From NCBI GenBank assembly GCA_015680635.1, contig JAABOA010000512.1, forward strand, positions 2,026 through 14,137: 12,112 nucleotides of DNA, written 5' to 3'. A program made the translations under genes and the position numbers. The notes beneath the pieces were generated by a model. The model was given only the letters and a program-made list of their open reading frames with translations, was not told the DNA's origin and ran no database searches. This stretch comes from Lunasporangiospora selenospora (taxonomy: Eukaryota > Mortierellomycota > Mortierellomycetes > Mortierellales > Mortierellaceae). Shown here piece by piece: positions 1-9,133 of the stretch (within the stretch, counting starts at the first letter, position 1; the number at the start of each line of letters is the position of its first letter).

Positions 1-1
1 G

Positions 2-2989
2 ATCAATTCAGAAGAGCTTGTTCCTGGTGATATCGTCATCTTGGAGGAAGGAGAGTCCATCCCTGCGGACTTGCGTCTCGCCGAGGTGTCCCAATTGGAG
101 ATTATCGAGTCCATCTTGACTGGTGAATCCGTGCCTGTGAGCAAGGACCCCAAGGAAATCAAGACCTTGACTCGCAAACTTCCTCTCGGTGACTGCAAAG
201 GAAACGCGTTCATGTCGACGGTTGTGGCCAAGGGTCGAGGCAAGGCTATTGTTGTCCGTACGGGCAAGCTCACGGAGATGGGTAAGATCAGCGCTGCTAT
301 TTCAAGCCATGGCAAGACCTTGACCCCTGTTCAACGCAAGCTTGCTTTGCTGGGCAAGATCTTGGTAGTGTTTGCCATTCTTCTCTGCGGTGCCATGGGT
401 GGCATTATGATTGGCCGAGGAAATCCTGTTGGTGAATCGCTCAAGGTTGCGATGAGGTGAGCTTTAATGGACACTGACCAGAAAATGTTTCACTCACAAA
501 AAGCCTTGACGGGATGCATCTAACATCAGGTTCTGCTTTTCTAAAAATTTAATGTGTATAGTTTGGCTGTCTCGGTCATTCCTGAGGGCCTGGGTGTCCG
601 TCGCATGGCCAGCAGGCAGGCAATTGTCCGTACCCTACCAGCAGTCGAAACTCTTGGAAGTGTTACTTATATTTGTTCCGACAAGACCGGCACGTTGACT
701 GAAGGCAAGATGGGCGCTGCTGAACTCTGGACCAGTGATGGTGCGGCCTTTGGTTTTACCGAGAGCACAAGTCTTGATCCCAACAAAGGCGACGTCGTTT
801 TCAAGGATAAGCAGGACGGCGCTCCTCGAGTCGTTGAAAAGTCGATTGAGAGTGTTCCCCCTCAGATGTTGATTTCATTGATGGTTTCTTCCCTCTGCAA
901 TAACTCCTCTGTTGTCAAGAAGGAAAAAGAACATGGCGACGAAACAATCACCCCCATCGGCAATGAGACGTCCTCTGATATCTCACCGACCACCGATGCC
1001 GCCGAAACTGTTGATGAGTGGAAGGGCGTTGGTGACCCAACGGAGGTTGCTCTGGTTGTTGCTGCTCAGAAGGCCGGCTTCCCAAAGGCGTTCTTCCACG
1101 ACTTGGGATACAAACGAATCTATGAGCAGGCCTTTGATAGTGAACGTAAGGTGATGAGTGTTGTGTACGAAGCACCATTAAGCCGGGGTGCCGACCAAGA
1201 CAATGGATCAAACAAGCATTTTGAGTTTGTCTTGGCGAAGGGTGCCCCTGAAGAAATTCTGAACCGTTGCGTTGGCTTCTTGCCTGCCATCTCTACGGAC
1301 TCTGTCGCGACACCTCTGGACATCCTGAAACCAAGCGAGCATGATTTCGCCCAACCTGTCACAGAAGAGTTCTATGATACTGTTACTGAAGCCTCAGGAA
1401 GGATGGCGGATAACGGTCTACGTGTTTTGGGTCTGGCCTACAAACGTGTCAAGGTGAATGGTGGCGGAGTCCTGAACACTGACGTGGGCGATGGATTGGA
1501 CGATATCAACAGGACCAAGGATGTTAAGGAGGTTCCCGCACCGACATTCAAGCCAACCAAGGTTGATCTCATGACGGCAGCGAACGTAGCCCAGATCGAG
1601 GACGATGATGACGAGGAGATTCCACCTGGATATGCTGAGAGCGAGCTTGTATTCCTTGGTTTGATTGGTTTGATTGACCCTGCCCGTGCTGGTGTACAGG
1701 AGAGTGTCCGGATCTGCAAGTCGGCTGGTATCTCTGTGGTCATGATTACAGGCGATCACATCAAGACTGCCAGTGCAATCGCACGTGAGCTCGGAATCTT
1801 GGAGGAAGGCGGACGTGCAATCAAGGGTGAAGAGCTGGACCTTTTGTCGGAGCAGGCCATTGCTGAACTCAAGCCATTCCCAAGCGTCTTTGCTCGTGTC
1901 TCACCAGACAACAAGCTTAAGTTGGTCACTGCCTTGCAGAGTCGTGGAGATTCTGTGGCCATGACTGGCGATGGTGTCAACGGTATGTTTACTTTTTTTG
2001 CCGTTATCTTATGAGTGAATTAGGCATGACGTTCAATTTCGATATATAAGCCATTTCTAGATATTAACATTTGAGTCGTTGTTGCTTCTTTAGATGCTCC
2101 TGCTATCAAGGCCGCAAACGTTGGTGTCGCCATGGGTATTGCAGGAACAGACATCACCAAGCAGGCGGCCGACATCGTTCTCGCAAACGACAACTTCAAC
2201 ACGATTGTGGCCGCTGTGGAAGAGGGTCGTCGTGTATTTGATAACATTCTCAAGTTTATCGTATATCTCTTAAGCTGTAACTGTGCCGAAATCTTTTTGT
2301 TCTTGCTGTGTGCATGTGTTGGTGTCGAGCTTCCATTCACGGTCACCATGATTCTGTGGGCCAACATTATTGGTAAGGACCTTATTATAGCAGACTCTGC
2401 ACTCCAGATCTCGTTATTTATTTATTTGCGCGAAAGAGCTGATTATACTGATAATGTTTGTTTTTTTTTCTCTGGAATCCCTATAGCTGATGTGCCACCT
2501 GCAATGGCATTGGGTGTTGAGCCTGCAGAACCTGGTTTGATGGACCGCAAACCTCGCTCATTGAAGCAGGGTATTGTTACTAGAACTTCACTAGCCGTTA
2601 TCCTCTTCCAATCGCTCTCGATGACACTGATGACTTTTGGAGTGTATATGTGGGCCGATCGATCCACAGAGACGAGTGAGCATTACGCTCAATCCGAGGC
2701 ATTCGCCTTCCTGACGACGTTGCAGCTTCTTCAAGGTTTCTTGTCCAGAACGATGCGCGCTTCTGTCTTCAAGACCCGGTTCTTTGGCAATCGATGGATG
2801 ATCTATGGCGTAGCCTTGAGTCTTGTGCTAATGATCCTGGGTATCTACGTCCCTGGTCTGAACAAGGTCCTGGACTTGGTGCCTGTTTATGGACTAACGT
2901 GGGCCAAGGTCGTTGTTGGATGTGTTATTCTCGTAACCCTCAGTGAGCTCGAGAAGATGTTGCTCCGCTGGAAAGGATGGTCGATTTAA
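2..2989 (+). CDS. Type II P-type cation-transporting ATPase, 3' part (4 exons, 5' end outside window)
   Basis: This is an ATP-driven cation pump of a cell membrane. Exons are 2-456, 562-1982, 2094-2372 and 2487-2989; the introns are GT-AG and 105-114 nt, and the joined frame is 885 codons plus TAA. In fragment numbering, the actuator domain has PADLRL (21-26) and TGES (40-43). M4 has IPEGL (158-162). The phosphorylation site is DKTGTLT with D192. The nucleotide domain has GDPTEVAL (309-316) and KGAPEE (378-383). DPAR (524-527), TGD (548-550) and the hinge TGDGVND (620-626, split by intron 2) follow. M5 has SCNCAEI and M6 has NIIADVPPA, so the E (M4), N and E (M5) and N and D (M6) that bind cations in SERCA-type pumps are present. 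PEGL argues against the fungal ENA Na+ pumps. Ca2+ (PMR1/SERCA-like) or alkali cation transport are both possible. Odd: M4 is about ten residues short just after PEGL. An acidic run (D/E, about 499-504) lies before the DPAR motif. Confidence 0.93.
457..561 (+). other. ATPase intron 1 (105 nt)
   Basis: The donor is GTGAGC at 457 and the acceptor is TATAG ending at 561. A possible branch site CTAAC lies at 519-523. Splicing joins AG and T into a serine codon and restores the frame into M4 (LKVAM-S-LAVSVIPEGL). Confidence 0.85.
1983..2093 (+). other. ATPase intron 2 (111 nt)
   Basis: The donor is GTATGT and the acceptor is TTCTTTAG. It splits the aspartate codon of the hinge motif TGDGVND, which is restored exactly on splicing. 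Confidence 0.9.
2373..2486 (+). other. ATPase intron 3 (114 nt)
   Basis: The donor is GTAAGG and the acceptor is CTATAG. Splicing joins M6 as NIIADVPPA. Read through without splicing, the frame stays open, so a six-frame scan merges these two exons. Confidence 0.9.
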
Positions 2990-3235
2990 AGAAAACAAGG
3001 CTGTCAACACAACTAAGAGAGGACAAACAAAGGGATTCAAAGAACACATTGAGGTGGACTATGATCACCATCGCTTCTAAAGCGCGTTGAGCTCATTGTT
3101 ACTACCATCTGAATCCCTCCCGTCAAGAACGAACAACCCGAGACTCAAGATATCCATTTGAATTCGTGTATATACTCCGTCCTCTCCTTTCTCCTCCACT
3201 CTTTTACAACTGCATCCCTATTCCCATTATTCGCT

Positions 3236-3246
3236 CCCCCCCCCCC
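3236..3246. repeat. C11 homopolymer
   Basis: Eleven consecutive C on the + strand, at the end of a pyrimidine-rich stretch about 250 nt after the ATPase stop. Length calls in such runs are unreliable. Confidence 0.9.
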
Positions 3247-3777
3247 TTCATTTGTACCACCATATAGCAATACTCGTAATACAATCTCATTAATTTTGCA
3301 CTTAATTTTATGACCCAGTCTCGTCCTTTTGATTAACACTCTCGTTCAAGTCTCTACTGCATGCACACGCACACATACGGTTGTGTTGCACAAAAAAACG
3401 ACTACTCCAAAAACGATTCTTCTAATCGCGACTAATGCTTCATCCGAGGAACTCTCCAAAGCCATTTGTGATGCAACCAACACAATATCAACGGTTAGGT
3501 TCCCTACTTTGGGAATCCATAGTCGAGCTGAAGTCGTCCCTACCCTGCTGGTCAATGGCAACGCGAGCCCGTAGCCATTGAGAAATATGGCATACAAGTT
3601 CCACACTGAGATTAGCTAGTGTAGATTTTCTAGTGGAGTAGCATAAATTATCTGCATGTCATGTCCCCCTCCCCTTTCCTATCAACTCAATTTGGTTTGA
3701 GTGTGCCAAACGTGCTCGGGTGTAAGAAATGGAATCACCTCTATCAGCAATCACATTTCAACATTGTGCAGAGAAAG

Positions 3778-3780
<3 letters not shown>

Positions 3781-3817
<37 letters not shown>
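3781..3817. repeat. (AG)18 microsatellite
   Basis: This is an uninterrupted AG dinucleotide run of 37 nt. It lies about 110 nt downstream of the biotin gene stop, so it would read as (CU)n in that gene's 3' UTR. Confidence 0.97.
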
Positions 3818-3820
<3 letters not shown>

Positions 3821-3834
3821 TGCTGCTGCTGCTG
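3818..3834. repeat. (TGC)5.7 trinucleotide repeat
   Basis: TGC repeat directly abutting the AG run. On the biotin gene's sense strand it reads CAG repeat followed by CT repeat. Confidence 0.95.
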
Positions 3835-3927
3835 TAATTTACTAGGAATTCAAGTCCGTGAGTCTATATGCAAGGGTGGGGGGTTAAAAAAAAGAGAGAG
3901 AAGGAGAAAGAGAAAGGAATGCGTAAT

Positions 3928-6591
3928 CTATTTTGACATTGAGGTCAGGGTACGAAGCAACACCTTCTCGACCTTCTCGAGCTGAGGACGGGTCGAGACC
4001 TGAGATGCAATAACATAAACGACATTGCCAAGTGGGCGACCAAAGATCGCAACCTCAGACTTTTGGTCTTCAGGAGCAATGTCTCTCATCGCTCGCTGGG
4101 CCTCTTGCGAGACCAAGGACGCATAGCCAGACAAGGCCGCATCCGTCTCTTTCATGACAATGGCCAACACGCTTCCAAGTGGAACAACACCCTCAACCAT
4201 CTTCAGGCGCGAGATCTTGTCAATTGTCTTAAAGTCCCACAAACTCCAAACTCCCAGATCAGTGGCATTGTCGCTCTTGAGAGAAAGAGAGCCCCAGTCC
4301 TGGCGTGCTTGGTCTGCAGAGCCATCGCGTTCCATATCGCGGTAAATCTCGAGGGATGTATTGGCGACGGCACATCCAATGGGATGAGCTGTGTACGAGT
4401 GACCGTGCAAGAGGGCGTCGGTCTTGACATTGCTCATGAATGTATCAAAGATGGAAGAAGTTGTCAATGTTGTTGCCATTGGAAGCAATCCTCCTGTCAA
4501 AAGCTTGGCATAAGTTGCAATATCAGGGTTCTGTGACCAGAGAGGGAAAGTGAAAAAAAGAAGGATTAGCATGTTTAGACCGCCTTATTAGTTGGATTTG
4601 TTCCGCATCATCAGGATATGCTATTGCTTTCCATCACGGCAACTCCCTTTCGAAACTTACAACTTGCAACATGTCAGCAGCAGATTTGCGGCCGAGGCGG
4701 TAGCAGCCGCTAAAGACCTCGTCAAAGACCACTGGTAGACCCTCCCAACGGTTGTCTACCGATGCCGACTTGAGAGCCTGTTCCTCTCCAAAACCCTTGA
4801 ATGCTCTTACTTCTTCAACAAGGCACCTCTGGAAGACAGGATCCACCCAGACCATACCTCCAGCTCCCATCAAGACTGGCTCAATCAACAGTGCACCGAA
4901 CTGTCGGTTCTCCGACTCTGTCAGACGCTTGAGTGTGGAACGAATATGACTCTTGTAGATATCAAGTCTAGGATCCTCGGGTGACAGGTTATTCCTAAAC
5001 ACCTTGGACAAGTTGTTTCCGAGATTCAGCTTGAGGGGCTGAGCCGCCGATCCAGAGCCGGTCAGCTCCTGAGGGATGGTCACCTGGAACTGGCCATCCT
5101 TGAAGAGCACGGTTGGTGGTGTGAACCAGTGTCCGTGTGCTTGGTACCATGCCACCTGTGCATTGTAGAGGTTGGGGGAGCATGCATTCATAGCTCCAAT
5201 AGTATCTCCGTGGTAACCGCCATCAATACCAATGACTTCAATTCGGTCTGTCTTCTTGCCCAAGTTCTTGTACCGATCCTGACTAGACTTGAGTGCCATC
5301 TTGAGTGCTACCTCAATGGCTGTCGATCCATTGTCGGAGAAGAAGACTCGTGAAGCCCAGTCCTTACCAACAGTTTCGAGCATAGTTTCAGTCAACTTGA
5401 CAGCGGGCTCGTGAGCACACTCTGGGAACATGATATGGCCATACCGACCGGACGCGTACATGACCGAACGCGTCAGTTCAGGAGATCCGTGGCCCAGACC
5501 CTGAGTCCACCAGCTGGCACAGGCATCGAACATTTCTCTCCACCTCCATTCCTTGTTACTGCTGTCACTGATACTACCCTCCGAGGTAGCAGCAGGGCTG
5601 CTCTTGCTCGCAGGCTCAACATAGGTCGTCATGATGTCGTCATAGGCCGAGTCAATAACGGTCACCTCCTTCACATTCTTGTGTTGCGTGAAGGGCCACC
5701 AGATCGTATCTCTTGCCTTGTCGCTCAACTCCTCCAGTCGATCAAATCGCTTGATGTGATATTCTTCCAGATCCTTGACCACATCCGTGAAATAGGCCTC
5801 TGTTTTTTGGTAGTACTCCTTCAATTGTTCCGCATCTGCCTGTGGATCCTCAAGCTTCTCGGGTGGTGGTGGAAGGACTCGGACGAGAGGCCGGTTCTCG
5901 GCCTTGGCAAGATGGCGTTCCAGAAACTCATGGTTTTTGGATTTGTTATGGAAGAGCAACAGTGCGGGGACGTCGTATCCATACTGGTGAAGGGTCTCAT
6001 AAGAGGTCAATGAGGTAGAGATGCCTCCAAGAATGCTGTCACCAATAAGGACCGTTGGTAGTCGAAGAGGTCGGTAGAATCTAGACTGGAGTGTGCCCGA
6101 CATGATTGGGCTGTTGACACCTATCAATTGAGATTAAGCAAAGAGTATTAGACAGGGTTTGGTACGAGGGACAAGGGTCCGCAGGTCAAAGGTACATGAG
6201 TTACGTGAAATATCCAAAAGTGTGGATAAACTCTGACTTTGGTGGAACAAACAGGGCCGTTCACTAAAGCAGCAACCTCGGGTCGGAGTACCCCCGGTCG
6301 TCACAGCAAATCCCCTTCAAAGCCGTTACTGATCGTTGGCCCGAATTGAAGCGAGAAGAAATAATAGTAGAAGACTACTTACCTCCAGCAGTCTCCAAAA
6401 GCGCCCATCCCTTCTCATCCAGCTTCAGTCCCTGTTTGAATTTGCGCAGCGCCTCAACGGTTGCCTGCAAAACTTCACTGTCTTCTGGAGGCTAGAATGT
6501 GAATACACCCATGTATGAAGGCACCAAGGAACGAAAAAGAGAGGGGAGGGTTGTTGTTGTCAATCTCATTGTTTGGTCAAGTCGAATCACA

Positions 6592-6625
<34 letters not shown>

Positions 6626-7164
6626 CAAACTTTGCAGCCCCAACAAAAATAATATTAACAGTAGTGTGATCTGACAACCCACATCCTGTGTTGAAAAGAA
6701 ACATTCCAACAGGGTTGAGACTGTCCTTGACATACCTCTGTAGTCGCGATATGAGGGCTAACAGGATCAGGGTAGGCGTACAGTCTGCTTGTCTCGACAA
6801 GAGGCGCATACTTCTTGACATGTCTTTTTCGCGTCCGATGAGAAATGAAATGCAAGAAGGAGGAAAAGGAGAGGAACATTTTGATACGGTACTATTAGCT
6901 AGGCTTCTAGAGAACGAGTAATTGCAGTACATTATCAAGTTCTCAACCGCATGCCGGATTGCCACTTTACCTGGCATCACAATCCACAGGATAGCCAGTC
7001 TGAACAGGCTTGAGATAGAATGCCTTGGTTCGCTTTTTATCAGCGCCAATGGAAAGCGCGGCGGCAGCACGGACAAGACCAGCAGAGAAGATAGTCTTGC
7101 CAACGTTCGTGTTGGCTGCAAAGACCTGGTAGGCCTGGAATGAGCGCGTTGGGAGATGAGCCAT
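3928..7164 (-). CDS. Bifunctional dethiobiotin synthetase / 7,8-diaminopelargonate (DAPA) aminotransferase
   Basis: This enzyme does two consecutive biotin-pathway steps: PLP-dependent transamination of 7-keto-8-aminopelargonate to DAPA, then ATP- and CO2-dependent ring closure to dethiobiotin. Exons in coding order are 7164-6971, 6823-6736, 6491-6383, 6120-4661 and 4530-3928, which give exactly 818 codons with stop. The start is the first in-frame ATG after an upstream TGA (7179-7177). N-terminal BioD half: P-loop ANTNVGKT (17-24), KPVQTG (52-57), ETAGG (127-131), GDS and LGGIS (157-164). A charged helical linker follows. C-terminal BioA half: WWPFTQHK (271-278), NGSTAIEVALKMA (394-406), GYHGDT (432-437), FDEVFSG with D597, the likely PLP lysine K626 in YAKLLTGG, and HGHSYTAHPIG (659-669). 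It matches the plant BIO3-BIO1 and fungal BioDA fusions in order and size. The C-terminus (MSK) is not a peroxisomal SKL signal, and no clear mitochondrial presequence is visible. All catalytic motifs look intact. Confidence 0.95.
4531..4660 (-). other. Biotin gene intron 4 (130 nt)
   Basis: On the - strand the donor is GTAAGT and the acceptor is GGTCACAG. It joins DMLQV to NPDIATYAK, just before the PLP-lysine motif. Confidence 0.9.
6121..6382 (-). other. Biotin gene intron 3 (262 nt)
   Basis: The donor is GTAAGT and the acceptor is TTGATAG. The split glycine codon rebuilds ETAGG-VNSP in the dethiobiotin synthetase half. It is more than twice as long as the ATPase introns; I see no gene inside it. 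Confidence 0.88.
6492..6735 (-). other. Biotin gene intron 2 (244 nt), carrying an AG repeat
   Basis: The donor is GTATGT and the acceptor is ACATTCTAG. The phase is 0, joining PHIATTE to PPEDSEVLQ. It contains the (CT)14 microsatellite, which reads as (AG)14 in the transcript. Confidence 0.88.
6595..6622. repeat. (CT)14 microsatellite inside an intron
   Basis: Perfect 28-nt CT run on the + strand, inside biotin gene intron 2. It is complementary in the transcript to the 3' flank repeat at 3781-3817. Confidence 0.97.
6824..6970 (-). other. Biotin gene intron 1 (147 nt)
   Basis: The donor is GTAAAG. The acceptor follows GCGAAAAAG, which is unusually purine-rich just before the AG, with the pyrimidines further upstream. 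Splicing gives CDA-R-HVKKYAPL in frame. Confidence 0.82.
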
Positions 7165-7298
7165 GGCCAATGTGCGTCAATGTCTCAATGACTGGAGGTA
7201 ATCGAATGGAGGATCGGTCGAGTCAGAAGAGGAATCAGGCGGGTGATGGCGTAAAGAAGCGGCAGTCAGGCCGTTTCACAGAAGCTGGGTGGTGCAGT

Positions 7299-7329
7299 GG
7301 GAGGAGAAGGAGAAAGAAAGAAAAGAGAA
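7299..7329 (-). promoter_or_regulatory. CT-rich promoter element candidate of the biotin gene
   Basis: There is an unbroken 31-nt purine run on the + strand, so a pyrimidine run on the biotin gene's sense strand, 135-165 nt upstream of its ATG. CT-rich tracts near transcription starts are common in fungal promoters. No TATA box is evident close by. Assignment is by position only. Confidence 0.35.
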
Positions 7330-7776
7330 CAGTGGCGTCCGAGGATCGTCTGGTATATCGGAGAATGTCACTCTGCCGCCTATTCTTCCCACAATCACCT
7401 GCAAGCGCCGCCCTGGATGGCGACTGCTGTGGCTTTGCTCTCTTTGTACCCCAACTTTCCACATCTCTGCCCCTGCTCAGCCCACTTTGTACCCCACAAT
7501 TATGACTCTACTACTTCTTGATCGATCTGTTTTTTTCAATACCTCTTCCCAGAAAAATTACCGCTATTTGTTTGGTGACAATAAGAGTTCAATCGGTGCA
7601 CGTTGTTACAAACCACGCTCACTAATACCATCAGTTAAACTGTGGGAAGTAGGTTTGAAAGTATTAGTAGTCGTCTCACAAGGTAGTTACCGAATCGGGT
7701 ACGCCTGGGTCCGTGAGCAATACCGTACAGACAGAAAAATATCTAGTTATGAGAGAGTGCAGTATATCTGACCTGA

Positions 7777-7986
7777 GAACATGAGGAGAAGTTGGTAAGC
7801 ACGACGGCAAACAATCCCTCGATTGCCACTTGGTTCAAATGGTCCAATTTTTGGAGAGGAAATTACCCCGTCACGGACTCTAAACCAGGTAAGAAAGACT
7901 CGAAAAAAAAAAAAAAAGACCGTTGGGGCAACTCCAGAGATTTGGAGACTGCTCTTGAGAAAATGAATGTGTATGACCAAGAATAG
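7777..7986 (+). CDS. Coding-like frame with a poly-lysine run, function unknown
   Basis: I do not recognise this. The frame is open for 69 codons between TGA at 7774 and TAG at 7984. Its composition is protein-like: an aromatic part (TWFKWSNFWRGNYP), then a lysine cluster encoded by A15, then an acidic helical tail (RDLETALEKMNVYDQE). There is no in-frame ATG near the start, so it could only be an exon or a relic. A GTAAGA donor-like site at 7890 could end an exon after SKPG. The A15 run makes frame calls fragile. Chance openness is quite possible. Confidence 0.2.
   Translation, partial: EHEEKLVSTTANNPSIATWFKWSNFWRGNYPVTDSKPGKKDSKKKKKDRWGNSRDLETALEKMNVYDQE
7903..7917. repeat. A15 homopolymer
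   Basis: Fifteen consecutive A on the + strand, inside the coding-like frame at 7777-7986. Confidence 0.9.
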
Positions 7987-9016
7987 GACTCGCGATTGAG
8001 ACAAAAGAGGACCACCGTCACTTCTAGATTTTGATCCGCCGTGACAATAGAATTGTTGCAGACTATACAGGTTTTTTTCACGTCCTGTCGAATGGACCTC
8101 ATGGCTCTATCACATGCATCGGACTTGCCAGTCAGACTACAAGTGCGTCCCAGTAGTACTTTTTCTTTCTACTCTCTGTCATCTCTTTCTTTCTTGAGAC
8201 ATGTTTACATTACTAAATATGCTCCACTAGTGAGAGAATCCCATGTTCCAGAGGGTTCGATCAAACTACCTTACAACAATGACTAATCGAGCTACTCTTT
8301 TCAATATCCTTTTTGGCCTCCTTTACTTCACATTGAGAGTGGAAGGCGGCTTACTCCAGGGGTACTTACAATGAATGTAGCCTAAATGACTTGAGCATCT
8401 TGCTGCTGGTGTTACCATCGGTTGAATCGCTCTATACAGGTCCCAGAGTGGTTATCAAGGCCAAAGACCTATAGTTGTGATATACTAGCTTGTCGGTCGC
8501 ATGACCGCACGGTGCATCCAACATTAAATGCTTTTCATCGTGAATTAAAGCATTCTGAAGTGCCACCATCACGAACAAACGCTCATTACCGTCGATTATC
8601 CTTCGTGAATGAGTCGGGCGAATTCTCTGATTGCAAAAAGGAACATCTTTTATTCCCGTCATGGTGCAATAGCCTGAGCTCACTCTCGTTGCACCTTCAT
8701 TGCCACTGTGAACACCAATGCTGCGCCCACTATTACACCGATTATCATTATTTATTTAGACTTTATTATACCTCTGTTTTACATTAGCAATAAATTACCC
8801 AACCAGAAAAATTCCTCGGCCCCCTGGCTGCTACAGGCTCGCCTCGCACACGCCACAAAAGTCAAGATCCTCTTATCGCCCAGTCCTCTCTGGAGATTTT
8901 TTTTTTATCCAGCAGACATTGGCAGCACATATAATGCTACCCACAGAGGCTTTTTCCAAGTCTAGAGAAACTAAAGTATAAAATTGAAGAATAACGGTAA
9001 AGAAAGTTGAATATTT

Positions 9017-9022
9017 TTTATT
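9017..9022 (-). terminator. Candidate polyadenylation signal AATAAA
   Basis: Exact AATAAA on the - strand, 112 nt past the last stop of the 9134-9586 candidate. It supports a - strand transcript end, but the hexamer is expected by chance in AT-rich DNA. Confidence 0.3.
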
Positions 9023-9133
9023 GACAACTTCCTTAGTTGAAATATAATAGATCTAAAAAGAGCTGTGGTGTTTCCCAACAGACCAGATTTTCGGTTCGAT
9101 AACTTTTTTTGTTAAAGCCCTTAGGAAGTGGGG

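Larger units (their letters stand above)
2990..3927. other. Convergent intergenic spacer (3' flanks of the ATPase and biotin genes)
   Basis: This 938-nt spacer separates two genes that point at each other. It holds a pyrimidine-rich stretch on the + strand (about 3178-3246, ending in C11), a long GA repeat and a TGC repeat. Reading frames of about 80 codons exist on both strands at 3329-3606, but they have no recognisable domain or splice context. I see no AATAAA on the + strand after the ATPase stop. Confidence 0.6.
7165..9133. other. Gene-poor interval upstream of the biotin gene
   Basis: About 2 kb without a recognisable gene. The biotin promoter must lie at its left end. Reading frames of up to 160 codons occur (for example + strand 7289-7771, which needs a GTG start, and 8422-8787, which needs a TTG start). 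None shows a domain, a good ATG or a consistent splice model. One coding-like island with a lysine run (7777-7986) is listed separately. The interval contains A15 at 7903-7917 and several T runs. No tRNA passes a check for A/B boxes and cloverleaf pairing. Confidence 0.5.

Noticed and set aside
912-1759. Several 80-113-codon frames antisense or in other frames within ATPase exon 2
   Set aside because: They are shadows of the conserved P-type ATPase coding sequence.
3329-3606. About 80-codon frames on both strands in the convergent spacer
   Set aside because: The + frame needs a non-ATG start. Both strands are open over the same stretch with equally unremarkable composition. There is no domain or splice support, and the place is a 3' flank.
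3701-3985. + strand frame with an R/E repeat and a cysteine run
   Set aside because: It is produced by the AG and TGC microsatellites and runs antisense into the biotin gene's last exon.
6492-7121. 209-codon - strand frame through biotin introns 1 and 2
   Set aside because: It is a different frame from the exons and includes the CT repeat. The spliced model with BioD motifs explains the region fully.
7289-7771. 160-codon + strand frame
   Set aside because: It needs a GTG start and overlaps the biotin promoter region. Composition drifts and no motif is visible. A relic with a frameshift into 7777-7986 cannot be excluded.
8438-8525. tRNA-like GAGTGGTTATCAAGGC segment and the CGGTCGCATGACCG hairpin
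   Set aside because: It resembles a D-arm only. There is no GGTTCRANNCC box at the right distance and no acceptor stem can be formed.
8422-8787. 121-codon + strand frame and an 83-codon - strand frame over the same DNA
   Set aside because: The + frame starts at TTG and ends in a low-complexity H/C/Y/L tail. Neither strand shows a domain, and codon use does not separate them.
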